Origin: Lachnospiraceae bacterium
Lineage (GTDB): Bacteria > Bacillota > Clostridia > Lachnospirales > Lachnospiraceae
DNA length: 64,000 nt
Direction of reading: 5' to 3'
Assembly: GCA_031280955.1 (NCBI GenBank)
Contig: JAITGA010000016.1
Span: forward strand, 62,001-126,000
Below, piece by piece: positions 9,648 to 19,037 of this stretch; within the stretch, counting starts at the first letter, position 1, and each line of letters begins with the position of its first letter. The position numbers and the translations under genes were made by a program. The notes under the pieces were generated by a model. That model was not told the DNA's origin. It ran no database searches and was given only the letters and a program-made list of their open reading frames with translations.

Positions 9648-11138
9648 ATGAAGAAAACATCAAGAAGATTAGCATGGATACTGGCGGCGGCACTCGTAGC
9701 GGCTTTTTTGCCATCATCCATGGCAGTGGCAGACGAAGACGAGGCGGAGGGGTTGTTCATCGACTTTGAAGACGGAACACCGATGGGTTTCGATGTCCGC
9801 GGGTCAGCGGCAGAAAGGGATGCGGGAACAGGTGTCCTGACGGTAGTAACAGAGGAAGCACATAGCGGGCAGTATTCGCTCTTGATTGATTCCCGCCGCA
9901 GTAATTGGAATGGGCCGCAGTTCAATGTAGCCCCTTTCATTGAGCCGGGTGAAACATATGATATATCCATCTGGGTTTTGCCCAAAACTCCTAACAGTAT
10001 TTCATTTGTACTGTCAACACAGATAGGTGAGGGTGGAGCGGCACAATATATCAATCTGCAATCGAAGACGGTAAGCAGGGATGAGGGTTGGACACAGCTA
10101 AGGGGGAGCTATACATATCAAGGGGAGGATTTTATCTCAGTTTATGTGGAAAGCACGTCTGCTGCCGATGAGTTTTATATTGATGATTTCTCGTTCATAT
10201 TGTCAGGGACAGGGCCGTGGGATTTGAACTCAGGGCCAGTCACCAATAACAAGCGATGGTCATTTGACGGTTTCGACTTCGAATATTGGAGTCAGGATAA
10301 TAGTGGTGATGGCAGGATGATTCTGGCGGGTGGTGGTTCGTTCATCTGTGATTGGGATGGACACAACATCCTCTTTCGCTCGGGCAAAAGGCTTGGCAGT
10401 ACTCATTCATTTCACGACTTTGGTGTAATTTCAATTGAGTATGGGGCAGAACACAATATCAATCGTGGCGATGTCAGTTATCTTACGGTTTATGGTTGGA
10501 CGGAAGACCCGTTGATAGAGTTTTATATCGTTGAGAATCACGGTAATTATAAACCACCCGGTGGTGTTGGCTATAAGGGTAGTTATGAGTTGGACGGGGG
10601 TGTATATGAGCTATATGTGGACACTCGTGTAGAGCAGCCGTCAATTCAGGGGACGAAGACGTTTGACCAATACTTTGCCGTCCGTGTCGATAACCGCAAA
10701 AGCGGTACAATCAGCGTATCAAAGCATTTCGCTGAGTGGGAGCTAATGGGGCTTGACATGAGCGGGGTACTCTATGAAGTGATGATGTGTATTGAGGGTT
10801 TCCGCAGTGCCGGTAATGGGATGCTCTATACATATATATTGACTCTTGCTGATGAGGTAATCGGCGGGACATGGGATGAAATCAGCGCAATACAATTAGC
10901 TAATGCCGAAGATACTGAAGTAACGGAAGAGGTAGTCGCAGATGAGCCAGTAGTAGATTCTGAACCGGATGTAGATGAGGAAGCAAATACTGCTGAACCG
11001 GTCGCAGATACAGAAACAGCCAGCTCCAGACAAAACAGTCCGCTCTTGGCTTATTTGCTGGGGGGATTGGCAATCCTAGGTATCGTGGGAGCGGTATCAG
11101 CAATACTAATCTTTATCGCTCGGAAAAACCGGGGATAG
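9648..11138 (+). CDS. Membrane-anchored GH11 endo-1,4-beta-xylanase with an N-terminal CBM4/9-like domain
   Basis: Residues 1-28 are a secretory signal peptide. About 35-185 match CBM4/9-type carbohydrate-binding modules (including CBM22), with words such as AHSGQYSL, NWNGP and FYIDDFSF. About 200-400 are a GH11 jelly roll with GWTEDPLIEF carrying nucleophile Glu291 and MMCIEGFRSAG carrying acid/base Glu383. Residues 420-462 are an acidic Glu/Asp/Val/Ala linker, and 466-490 a membrane helix followed by ARKNRG, a stop-transfer anchor. GH11 enzymes cut xylan internally; the anchor would keep products at the cell. A GGGAA site precedes the start. The arabinofuranosidases downstream would debranch arabinoxylan. 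Confidence 0.93.
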   Translation: MKKTSRRLAWILAAALVAAFLPSSMAVADEDEAEGLFIDFEDGTPMGFDVRGSAAERDAGTGVLTVVTEEAHSGQYSLLIDSRRSNWNGPQFNVAPFIEPGETYDISIWVLPKTPNSISFVLSTQIGEGGAAQYINLQSKTVSRDEGWTQLRGSYTYQGEDFISVYVESTSAADEFYIDDFSFILSGTGPWDLNSGPVTNNKRWSFDGFDFEYWSQDNSGDGRMILAGGGSFICDWDGHNILFRSGKRLGSTHSFHDFGVISIEYGAEHNINRGDVSYLTVYGWTEDPLIEFYIVENHGNYKPPGGVGYKGSYELDGGVYELYVDTRVEQPSIQGTKTFDQYFAVRVDNRKSGTISVSKHFAEWELMGLDMSGVLYEVMMCIEGFRSAGNGMLYTYILTLADEVIGGTWDEISAIQLANAEDTEVTEEVVADEPVVDSEPDVDEEANTAEPVADTETASSRQNSPLLAYLLGGLAILGIVGAVSAILIFIARKNRG

Positions 11139-11160
11139 GGCTTATTGTATAAACCAAAAT

Positions 11161-11294
11161 AAAAGACCTAATATGTTTATCGCCCGAACGCTCTCGCTGC
11201 GGTGATGACATAGCGGTACTAAGTCACCAAAGAACGGTGACAAGTGCCGATGTCATCAACGCTCGGCTTATAAACATAGTTAGGTCTTCTTTTT
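11161..11294. terminator. Long branched hairpin, probable bidirectional terminator
   Basis: Outer arms of about 20 nt (11161-11180 and about 11270-11290) are nearly perfectly complementary. Inside them, 11204-11211 pairs with 11250-11257 and 11223-11228 with 11236-11241. The element fills the space between the convergent xylanase and AraM-like genes. T-rich sequence follows the outer stem on both strands (CTTCTTTTTC on plus; TCTTTTATTTT on minus), which fits a two-way intrinsic terminator. Its 134-nt size and nested stems are larger than needed, so a small mobile palindrome or a structured RNA is an alternative. Confidence 0.7.
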
Positions 11295-11298
11295 CTAT

Positions 11299-12789
11299 TT
11301 ATACCTTCTCAATCTTACCCCAACCGCAATCATATAACATTTGCAACAATCCATATCGTACCCGCTGCTCTTTGGCATAGCGGAGACTGTCGGTTAGCAG
11401 TTCATCACTTACATTGATATCGGAAATAGTTAGCGAAGCACCAACAGCGGTGAGTAAAGCACTAATCTCATCAGCAGTAGGAAGTGCAGAGATTAGGGTC
11501 ATGATTTCATCGTGATGTTCTTTGAGGCAGTCGATGCGAGCGGTAACAGCGGTGTCGCTGTTCTTTTGGCTTTCTCTTTCTAAAGCGATAACCGCTTCGG
11601 CAGCAGAACCGTATGCGACTTTGATTTCTTGGATATAGGTAGCTTCATCAAAACGGCGATGGCGAGTTTGGGTCAAATTGATTTCTCCGGCGGCGACTTG
11701 CTGATAGAGGTGTAGGATAATGAGCGTAGCCACTCCTACCTTTGCACCATGCAGGGCAGCAGGTGCGCCTGTGAGCAGAGCTTGCATCTCCCAATAGTGT
11801 GCAAGATGATGTTCACTTCCGGAAGCGGGACGTGAAGTGTCTGCCATAGTCATTGCCATTCCCGAAAGCACCAGAGCCTCCATTAACACAGTTATAGCTG
11901 TCGGTGACGAATCTTCTTTCCCCAACCTTGAAACTGCCGCGCGTGTTTTCTCAAGAGCTTCCCTTACGATAGAAGCAACAAAAGGACAATAATACTCATC
12001 GGTAATCAAATGAGCTATTTGCCATTCGACAAGGCTAATATATTTGCCGAGGACATCACCAACTCCGGCGGCGATTAGCTCCTTGGGAGCAGCTGCCAAA
12101 ACACCCAAATCACCGATTACTGCAAAAGGAACATGAGTGTAATAAGTAGTTTTGACACGATTGGTAATCATGGCGCAGACGTGCGAAGTATAGCCATCCA
12201 TAGAGGGAGCGGTTGCCACTATTATATAGGGAATCCCCAGCTTGTAACTAACGAAGCGGCACATATCGTTGAGTGTACCCGAACCAATAGCGACAATCAC
12301 ATCACAACCGGGAAGCATGGCGGTGACAATGCCCCCAATTCCTTCTTCGTCCGGCAGCAGGGTTTTAGAGGAGAGAGTAACAGAATAAAAATAACGACCG
12401 TTATTTATCTCTTCGCAGGAAACACTCTCTCCATGCGGGGACATAGCTTCTTCGCTATCATCGAGGCAGTTCGGATAACCATCCCCGCTTACGACTGTGT
12501 TCGCTAATTGAATGAAGCCACTCTTTTGCAAGATGGCAGAAATAGAGCCGTCGTTAATCCCATCACTACCATCAAACGTATCGCTGCCGCTTTCATCACT
12601 TATCCTATCAATTGCAGCATGGGTATTCTCATCAGCAATGAGCAAGAGCCGTCGGAATCCCCCCTCAGCAATCACATCAGGCAACCGCGCTAATGCGCCA
12701 TCTTCGATGAAGATATACTTACAATCAATACGGTGCTTTCTACCGCAAGCACATTCAATTTCACGCTGTAAATATTGACCAAAATCCAT
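11299..12789 (-). CDS. AraM/glycerol-1-phosphate dehydrogenase family protein
   Basis: The start has a strong AGGAGGG site. The protein matches the iron-containing alcohol dehydrogenase-like AraM/EgsA family: the dinucleotide motif GSGTLND at residues 169-175, PSMDGYTS with a metal-ligand Asp, GSEHHLAH, and a later LHGAKVG His. Family members reduce dihydroxyacetone phosphate to sn-glycerol-1-phosphate; Bacillus subtilis araM lies in the arabinose operon. Here it is divergent from GH51/GH127 arabinofuranosidase genes, which agrees with that context. At 496 residues it is about 100 longer than typical AraM. The extra sequence is two low-complexity Ser/Asp/Glu-rich insertions at about 65-80 and 108-142, before the catalytic core. 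The substrate in this organism is not certain. Confidence 0.85.
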   Translation of the reverse strand: MDFGQYLQREIECACGRKHRIDCKYIFIEDGALARLPDVIAEGGFRRLLLIADENTHAAIDRISDESGSDTFDGSDGINDGSISAILQKSGFIQLANTVVSGDGYPNCLDDSEEAMSPHGESVSCEEINNGRYFYSVTLSSKTLLPDEEGIGGIVTAMLPGCDVIVAIGSGTLNDMCRFVSYKLGIPYIIVATAPSMDGYTSHVCAMITNRVKTTYYTHVPFAVIGDLGVLAAAPKELIAAGVGDVLGKYISLVEWQIAHLITDEYYCPFVASIVREALEKTRAAVSRLGKEDSSPTAITVLMEALVLSGMAMTMADTSRPASGSEHHLAHYWEMQALLTGAPAALHGAKVGVATLIILHLYQQVAAGEINLTQTRHRRFDEATYIQEIKVAYGSAAEAVIALERESQKNSDTAVTARIDCLKEHHDEIMTLISALPTADEISALLTAVGASLTISDINVSDELLTDSLRYAKEQRVRYGLLQMLYDCGWGKIEKV

Positions 12790-12865
12790 GTTTACCCTCC
12801 TGCTTGTGCTTCTTCAGTATAAACGAAGCTATGAATAATGAAAAGACCGCAAATAGCAGGCAACC

Positions 12866-12880
12866 ATGTCAAATTGACAT
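12866..12880. promoter_or_regulatory. Perfect 15-bp palindrome, probable operator
   Basis: ATGTCAA-A-TTGACAT is a perfect 7+1+7 palindrome. Its right half contains the whole -35 hexamer of the promoter at 12874-12902, so a bound dimer would block RNA polymerase. It lies in the divergent region between the AraM-like gene and the GH51 gene and could control both. The regulator is not in the window. It does not obviously match the B. subtilis AraR operator as I remember it. Confidence 0.6.
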
Positions 12881-12902
12881 TTTCCCCTTATAGCGGTACA
12901 AT
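12874..12902 (+). promoter_or_regulatory. Sigma-A type promoter for the arabinofuranosidase genes
   Basis: TTGACA (12874-12879), a 17-nt spacer and TACAAT (12897-12902) are close to consensus. The predicted start near 12909 leaves a leader of about 54 nt before the GH51 ATG at 12963. The -35 lies inside a palindrome, pointing to repression. Confidence 0.8.
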
Positions 12903-12962
12903 ATCTACGAACAAGAATCAGTTCTGCATATGGCAGAATATTTTGCATGGAAAGGAAATCCT

Positions 12963-14474
12963 ATGGCGAACGCATCAAAACTATTCGTGAACCCCCACCA
13001 CAAGATGGGAAAAATCAACGCAGAAATCCAAGGGCATTTTGCCGAACATTTGGGACGCTGTATCTACGAGGGATTATATGTGGGAGAAGATTCCGACATT
13101 CCCAACACCAAGGGAATGAGAAATGATGTCGTAAATGCCCTAAAAGAGATGAAGATTCCGGTTCTGCGTTGGCCGGGCGGGTGCTTTGCCGACGAGTATC
13201 ATTGGCAAGATGGTATCGGGCCAAAGGAACAAAGGAAAAAGATGGTCAATACCCATTGGGGTGGTGTCATAGAGGATAATAGTTTTGGCACTCATGAGTT
13301 TATGGAGCTGTGCCGCCAGTTAGGTTGCAAGGCATATATCAATGGCAATGTCGGCTCGGGCAGTGTCAAGGAGATGAGTGAGTGGGTTGAGTACCTTACA
13401 TTTGATGGGATGTCGCCGATGGCTGACCTACGTGCTGCCAACGGACACCCTGAGCCATGGGTGGTCGATTACTTCGGGGTCGGCAACGAAAACTGGGGTT
13501 GCGGCGGCAACATGACACCTGAGTATTACGGCAAGCTTTACCGCCACTACCAGACATATATCCGCAATTACAACCCTGAGCAAAAGATATACAAAGTCTG
13601 CTGCGGTGCCAGCGATGATGATTATAATTGGACAAGGGGAGTTCTTTCGACAACTTATTACAAAGCAGAAAGACAAAACGGTTTCATGGACGGCTTGTCA
13701 CTTCATTTCTATACCATGCCCGGTGGTTGGGAGGACAAAAAGTGTGCTACCGAGTTTGATGAAAGTGATTGGTACAAGACACTCAAAAGAACGATGTTCA
13801 TGGAATCCTTGATAGCCGGACATGGGGCAATTATGGATGAGTATGATCCCGACAAAAAGGTTGGCATGATTATTGATGAGTGGGGGACATGGTGGAAAGT
13901 TGAAGATGGCACGAACCCCGGCTTCCTTTATCAGCAAAATACGATGCGCGATGCCTTGGTAGCCGCCATAAATCTAAATATCTTCAACAAAAATTGTGAT
14001 CGGGTCAAAATGGCCAATATTGCCCAAACGCTTAACGTTTTGCAAGCCGTTATTCTGACTGATGGCGCAAAAATGCTGTTGACACCGACGTACCATGTGT
14101 TTAACATGCAAAAACACCATCAGGATGCCGAGTTGCTCTATAGCTATGTTGAGAGCAAGCCTGTGGGGCTACAAGATGACTATATGATTCCCAACCTTCA
14201 AGAATCTGCTTCACTAGGTCTTGACGGTAAGGTACATATTACCCTCAACAACCTGAGCATCTCTGATGATTATGAAATCGAGACTCAAATCGCCGATTCA
14301 CAGGTAAAATCAGTAAAGGCAACAATACTGACAGCACCAATGACGGCGCACAACACCTTTGACTCTCCGGAAACGGTGAAACCGACGGAGTTCACCGCAT
14401 TTACCATTACCGACAACAAGGTGAGCTTCAAAATACCGGGGGGAAGCGTCATGCACTTGGCGGTCACTATTTAA
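12963..14474 (+). CDS. abfA: GH51 alpha-N-arabinofuranosidase
   Basis: The ATG at 12963 has an AAAGGA site 6-7 nt upstream; an in-frame ATG at 12930 does not. The 503-residue protein has the GH51 barrel with acid/base Glu176 in GVGNENWG and nucleophile Glu306 in IIDEWGTWW, plus the usual [13 protein letters not shown] segment, followed by a C-terminal beta-sandwich. It removes alpha-L-arabinofuranosyl side groups from arabinoxylan or arabinan oligosaccharides. There is no signal peptide, so it acts on imported oligosaccharides. It forms a likely operon with the GH127 gene and sits under the promoter/operator at 12866-12902. Confidence 0.95.
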   Translation: MANASKLFVNPHHKMGKINAEIQGHFAEHLGRCIYEGLYVGEDSDIPNTKGMRNDVVNALKEMKIPVLRWPGGCFADEYHWQDGIGPKEQRKKMVNTHWGGVIEDNSFGTHEFMELCRQLGCKAYINGNVGSGSVKEMSEWVEYLTFDGMSPMADLRAANGHPEPWVVDYFGVGNENWGCGGNMTPEYYGKLYRHYQTYIRNYNPEQKIYKVCCGASDDDYNWTRGVLSTTYYKAERQNGFMDGLSLHFYTMPGGWEDKKCATEFDESDWYKTLKRTMFMESLIAGHGAIMDEYDPDKKVGMIIDEWGTWWKVEDGTNPGFLYQQNTMRDALVAAINLNIFNKNCDRVKMANIAQTLNVLQAVILTDGAKMLLTPTYHVFNMQKHHQDAELLYSYVESKPVGLQDDYMIPNLQESASLGLDGKVHITLNNLSISDDYEIETQIADSQVKSVKATILTAPMTAHNTFDSPETVKPTEFTAFTITDNKVSFKIPGGSVMHLAVTI

Positions 14475-14530
14475 CGAAAGCAAAGCCACTTACAATGCAG
14501 GGTCATTCCTGCGCAAAAAGGATAACTCAC

Positions 14531-16627
14531 ATGGGTACAAACAAAGTATCGAAACCGCTTGCTCTTTCACAGATTACCATCAAGGACAGTTTTTGGCAAA
14601 AGTACGAAAAACTGGCTCGCAAAGAGGTGATTCCCTATCAATGGGAGGCCTTGAATGACAGGGTAAAAGATGCCGCTCCTAGTTTTTGCATCCGAAACTT
14701 TCAGGTGGCGGCACGGATTAATCGTGAGAAAAAGGAAAAAGGTGAGCTGTTTAAACCGACAGTCTGGCCACTGGATACCTTTGAGACTTTGCCACGAAGT
14801 CCGGAGCAAATGGAAGAGCGTTTCTATGGAATGTTATTCCAAGATAGTGATCTTTACAAATGGCTTGAGGCGGTTTCGTATTCTTTGATGTCACAGCCTG
14901 ACCCGGAACTGGAAGCAATTGCCGACGAAGCTATTTTGCTGGTAAAGGCGGCGCAACTGGAGAGCGGTTATCTCAACACTTACTATATTATCAATGATTT
15001 GTCACGGATTTTTACCAACCTGCGTGACAATCATGAACTCTATTGCTTTGGTCATCTGACAGAAGCGGCGGTTGCCTATTACCAAGCGACCCAAAAAGAT
15101 GATTTGCTGAAAATTGCCATGCGCTTTGCTGATTATCTCGACGGGTATTTCGGTCACGAGGCGGGCAAATGTAAGGGCTACCCCGGTCATGAAGTAGCAG
15201 AAATGGCGTTGGTCAGGCTTTACGAGGTGACAGGCGAGGAAAGATATCTTCGTCTAGGTGCTTACTTTATTGAGCAACGAGGGCAGCGACCATACTACTT
15301 TGATATGGAGCATCCCGAAGTAGTGAAGCCGGGGCTGGAAAATGATATCCGTCACGCTTATCATCAGGCACATTTGCCGGTACGCGAGCAAAAAGAGGCT
15401 CTTGGTCATTCCGTCCGTGCTGTGTATCTGTATGCAGGGATGGCGGACATAGCCCGTGTTACTGCCGATGAGACTTTGTTGGCGGCTTGCGAGGATTTGT
15501 GGAAGAACATTACCGAACAAAAAATGTATATTACCGGTGGTATCGGTTCAACCCATATGGGCGAAGCTTTTTCTTATCCTTATGATTTGCCCGCTGATAC
15601 CGCATATGCTGAGACTTGTGCCGCCATCGGTTTGGTCTTCTTTGCCCGCAGGATGCTGGAGAATCGTCCTGACAGCCGCTATGCCGATGTAATGGAGAGA
15701 GCTCTTTTCAATGGGGTTTTGTCAGGGATGTCGCTTGATGGCAAAAGTTTCTTCTATGTCAATCCGCTTGAAGTCCTGCCGGAAGCCTGTCACCGTGATG
15801 AGCGTAAGTTCCATGTCAAACCAACACGGCAAAAATGGTTCGGCTGCGCCTGTTGCCCTCCCAATCTGGCTCGCCTACTGACTTCGATTGGTAGCTACGC
15901 TTATACGGCAAATGCGGATACTTTCTTTGTCCATCTTTATATCGGCGGTGAAATCAAAAACGAGTTTGCGGGTCAGGAAGTGGATATTAAGGTTGAGAGC
16001 GGCTTTCCGTGGAATGGAGAGGTGGCGGTGACAGTCAAAACACCGAAACCATCATCCTTTACACTTGCTTTGCGGATTCCCGGTTTTGTTTTCAACAAAC
16101 ATACGGATTTGTCCTCGGAATATCCTTTTAGTCTATCAATACTCGAGACAGACGGAAAGATGGACAGAATTACATCAGCGCAAATGATTATCGAAGATGG
16201 CTACCTATACCTGGAGCGGGAATGGCATGATGAAGTAGTAATCAAGCTAAATTTCCCCATGCAAACTGATTTCATAGTCAGCAATCGCCGCGTTCGTGAG
16301 AGTATCGGCAAGGTGGCAGTCATGCGCGGGCCGCTGGTGTATTGCCTAGAGGAAGTTGACAACGGCTCTGACTTACACCTTGTATCATTACCGCTTTCGT
16401 CGCTGAGGGAAGAGAGCGAAGATCAACATTCGCTGTTCTCCACGTATATTTGCGGGCAGGAGATGACTTTTATCCGTATAATGGGGACGAGCTTGGGGAA
16501 TGATATGAACAAGCAACTCTATCAAAGATACAAACCGCCGATACATGAGAATGTCACTTTGACCTTTGTTCCTTATTTCGCATGGAATAATCGTGGCGAG
16601 GGTGAGATGACGGTATGGTGTAGCTAA
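14531..16627 (+). CDS. GH127 beta-L-arabinofuranosidase
   Basis: The ATG at 14531 has AAGGAT upstream; an earlier in-frame ATG at 14495 lacks a site. The 698-residue protein belongs to the former DUF1680 family. Residues matching the zinc-thiolate active site of HypBA1 are visible: Glu345 in HMGEAF, Glu361 and Cys363 in AETCA, and Cys441-Cys442 in CACCPPN; the alignment to HypBA1 is from memory. These enzymes remove terminal beta-L-arabinofuranose by a cysteine glycosidase mechanism. It is cytoplasmic by lack of a signal. It starts 56 nt after the GH51 gene, so both anomers of arabinofuranose would be handled by one transcript. Confidence 0.92.
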   Translation: MGTNKVSKPLALSQITIKDSFWQKYEKLARKEVIPYQWEALNDRVKDAAPSFCIRNFQVAARINREKKEKGELFKPTVWPLDTFETLPRSPEQMEERFYGMLFQDSDLYKWLEAVSYSLMSQPDPELEAIADEAILLVKAAQLESGYLNTYYIINDLSRIFTNLRDNHELYCFGHLTEAAVAYYQATQKDDLLKIAMRFADYLDGYFGHEAGKCKGYPGHEVAEMALVRLYEVTGEERYLRLGAYFIEQRGQRPYYFDMEHPEVVKPGLENDIRHAYHQAHLPVREQKEALGHSVRAVYLYAGMADIARVTADETLLAACEDLWKNITEQKMYITGGIGSTHMGEAFSYPYDLPADTAYAETCAAIGLVFFARRMLENRPDSRYADVMERALFNGVLSGMSLDGKSFFYVNPLEVLPEACHRDERKFHVKPTRQKWFGCACCPPNLARLLTSIGSYAYTANADTFFVHLYIGGEIKNEFAGQEVDIKVESGFPWNGEVAVTVKTPKPSSFTLALRIPGFVFNKHTDLSSEYPFSLSILETDGKMDRITSAQMIIEDGYLYLEREWHDEVVIKLNFPMQTDFIVSNRRVRESIGKVAVMRGPLVYCLEEVDNGSDLHLVSLPLSSLREESEDQHSLFSTYICGQEMTFIRIMGTSLGNDMNKQLYQRYKPPIHENVTLTFVPYFAWNNRGEGEMTVWCS

Positions 16628-16641
16628 TGCTCCGACCACTA

Positions 16642-16689
16642 AACCTTACGTATTCGAATGATTGTTTCGCACTCTCGGTACGCAAGGTT
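16642..16689. repeat. 11-bp inverted repeat after the arabinofuranosidase operon
   Basis: The arms 16642-16652 and 16679-16689 are complementary except for one base, with a 26-nt loop. No T-run follows. It could be a weak terminator or an operator for the next gene. Confidence 0.35.
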
Positions 16690-16726
16690 CAATTGTTGGA
16701 ACATTAAATTACTCATGGATAAACAT

Positions 16727-18076
16727 ATGAATCAAGATAGTGAGTTCCTCAAAGAAAAACTAAAGCAACGCCCCCTCAACCGCAAAAAACTCCTCCGGCG
16801 GATGTTGATTACTATATTGATGGCGGTGCTTTTCGGTGCGGTTGCCAGTGCGACATTTTTGTTGTTAGAACCGTATATAAGTGAGTATTTGTATACGGAG
16901 GAAGAATCGCCGCCGGAGTTGATTGTTTTTCCTGAAGATGTGTATGAGGACGAAATACTGCCGATAGACATGATTGCCGATGAAAAAGAAATGCAGGAGC
17001 TTCAACACAGTCAGGAAGTAAACGATGAACCGGGAATAACTATTGATGATGACCATATTCGGGCGATAGCGGCAGAAATGTTGGGGATAAATACTGTTGG
17101 CGTGGACGACTACCTTGTCATCAATGCAGAAATGCTGATGGTGGCACGGGAAGCTCGGCGGTCGTTGGTGACGGTGACAGGTTTGATATCAGATATTAAT
17201 TGGATCAATTTGGCTTTTGAAACCAGAGGGCAAACAACAGGGGTCATCGTCGGCGAGACCAGACAGGAGATATTGATACTGGCAAATATCAGCACCATCA
17301 GAAACGCCGATTCGTTGGTTTTGACCTTTATGAACAACAAGCAGTATACGGCAGAGATAAAGCGGTTTGACCGTGAAACCGGACTTGGTATTTTGTCACT
17401 TCGGCGGGCAGAACTAGACGAGGACACCGAGCAAATGCTTCAAGTAATTGAGCTTGGCAATTCGTCATCGCTGTTAGTGACGGGCATCCCTGTTATAGCG
17501 GTGGGGAGGGTCGTAGGTAACTCCGACTCGATATCATATGGGCATATAACCTCGTCGGGAACACCGCTCTATATGGTAGATGCGGCATATAAGCTACTGA
17601 CAACGAATATTTACGGCAATACGAACGCTTCGGGAATTGTAATCAATATGCGGGGGCAACTGTTGGGTGTCATTGACAACAGCAACAATACGATAGAAGC
17701 CCGCAATATCGTGAGTGCGATCGGGATATCAGAGCTAAAGAAGCTGATAGAAAATATGTGTAATGATATCGGGAAACCCTTTCTGGGTATCGTGGGGACA
17801 GATGTAACCAGTGAGGCGAATGAGATTCTGGGAGTGCCGTATGGAGCATATATTACCGAGGTGCGGGTCGATACTCCGGCGATGGAGTCAGGGCTTCGCA
17901 GCGGTGATGTAATAGTACGGATAGGTGAAGTGAATATCAATAGTTTTGCCGCCTTTCACTCAGCTTTGTTTGAATATCTGCCTGAAGATACAGTTACACT
18001 AATGGTGATGCGGCAGGGAGTGGATGGTTTTCGTGAGTTTGTTGCCGAGGTGGTGACATGGCAACCGGAACAATAA
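16727..18076 (+). CDS. HtrA/DegP-like membrane protein with degenerate protease domain and PDZ
   Basis: The start is uncertain: ATGs at 16715 and 16727 both lack a strong site; 16727 has GGAT upstream. The N-terminus is basic, followed by one membrane helix (about 28-50) and an acidic stretch. A trypsin-fold domain follows, then a PDZ domain over about the last 100 residues (GAYITEV, GLRSGDVI). The three catalytic positions of S1C proteases look lost: the HV segment reads LANISTI, the Asp segment reads ETGLGILSL, and the GNSGG serine segment reads NASGIVIN. It therefore appears to be an inactive HtrA-like protein acting as a PDZ adaptor or chaperone outside the membrane. It lies 10 nt before yhaM. 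Confidence 0.8.
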   Translation: MNQDSEFLKEKLKQRPLNRKKLLRRMLITILMAVLFGAVASATFLLLEPYISEYLYTEEESPPELIVFPEDVYEDEILPIDMIADEKEMQELQHSQEVNDEPGITIDDDHIRAIAAEMLGINTVGVDDYLVINAEMLMVAREARRSLVTVTGLISDINWINLAFETRGQTTGVIVGETRQEILILANISTIRNADSLVLTFMNNKQYTAEIKRFDRETGLGILSLRRAELDEDTEQMLQVIELGNSSSLLVTGIPVIAVGRVVGNSDSISYGHITSSGTPLYMVDAAYKLLTTNIYGNTNASGIVINMRGQLLGVIDNSNNTIEARNIVSAIGISELKKLIENMCNDIGKPFLGIVGTDVTSEANEILGVPYGAYITEVRVDTPAMESGLRSGDVIVRIGEVNINSFAAFHSALFEYLPEDTVTLMVMRQGVDGFREFVAEVVTWQPEQ

Positions 18077-18085
18077 GGAGAGATT

Positions 18086-19030
18086 ATGAAGTTCATCAAT
18101 GAATATAAAGAGAGTGACCGAGTTTGCGATATCTACTTGTGCAAGCAAAAAACAGCGGCAGTTACCAAAAACGGAAAACCTTATGAAACACTCGTTTTGC
18201 AGGACAAAACCGGGGTAATTGATGCCAAGATATGGGATCCCGGAGGAGCGGGGATATCTGATTTTGATGCTCTCGATTATATTGAAGTCCACGGTGAGGT
18301 CAACAATTTCCAAGGGGTACTACAAGTAAATATCAAGAGAGTACGCCGTTGTGAAAAGGGTGATTATTGTCCTGCCGATTATTTACCCAAGAGCCGTCAC
18401 GACATTGACGCAATGTATGATGAACTACTGGGTTTTATTACTCAATTGAAAAACACTCATTTACAGACATTGATGACCGATATCTTCATAAACGATGATG
18501 AACTGGCGGCATCATTCAAGCAATCAAGCGCGGCAAAGAGTATTCATCACAGCTTCGTCGGCGGATTATTGGAGCATACTCTTTCAGTAGTCAGGCTCTG
18601 TGATTATCTTGCCAAATCTTATCCGTTCTTGCAGCGGGATTTACTGATTAGTGCGGCTCTTTGCCATGATATTGGCAAGGTGAAAGAAATCAGCTCCTTT
18701 CCGCAAAATGACTATACCGATGAGGGGCAGTTCATCGGACATATCGTAATCGGAAGCGAGATGCTAAAAGAGAAAATTGTTAAAATTCCTGACTTTCCCG
18801 ATTTTTTGGCAGGAGCTCTCCGTCACTGCATCCTCTCCCATCACGGTGAGTTTGCCTTTGGCTCACCCAAGAAACCGGCGATTGTAGAAGCCGTAGCCCT
18901 CAATTTTGCCGATAATACCGATGCAAAGCTACAAATCTTTAGTGAAGCTTTGGAAAAATCAAGTGAAATCGGTTGGCAAAGCTACAATCGTTTGTTTGAG
19001 TCGAAGATAATTGCGACAAGGATGGAGTGA
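18086..19030 (+). CDS. yhaM: 3'-5' exoribonuclease YhaM family
   Basis: AAGGAG lies 6 nt before the ATG. The 314-residue protein has an N-terminal OB-fold nucleic acid-binding domain (about 10-90) and a C-terminal HD domain with HHSF, LLEHTL, CHDIGK and a later SHHGE histidine pair, the metal ligands of the HD superfamily. Length and domain order fit YhaM/CbfI, a Gram-positive exonuclease that trims RNA and some DNA 3' ends. It is probably housekeeping. The next gene starts 8 nt after its stop. Confidence 0.92.
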   Translation: MKFINEYKESDRVCDIYLCKQKTAAVTKNGKPYETLVLQDKTGVIDAKIWDPGGAGISDFDALDYIEVHGEVNNFQGVLQVNIKRVRRCEKGDYCPADYLPKSRHDIDAMYDELLGFITQLKNTHLQTLMTDIFINDDELAASFKQSSAAKSIHHSFVGGLLEHTLSVVRLCDYLAKSYPFLQRDLLISAALCHDIGKVKEISSFPQNDYTDEGQFIGHIVIGSEMLKEKIVKIPDFPDFLAGALRHCILSHHGEFAFGSPKKPAIVEAVALNFADNTDAKLQIFSEALEKSSEIGWQSYNRLFESKIIATRME

Positions 19031-19037
19031 GGGAAAA

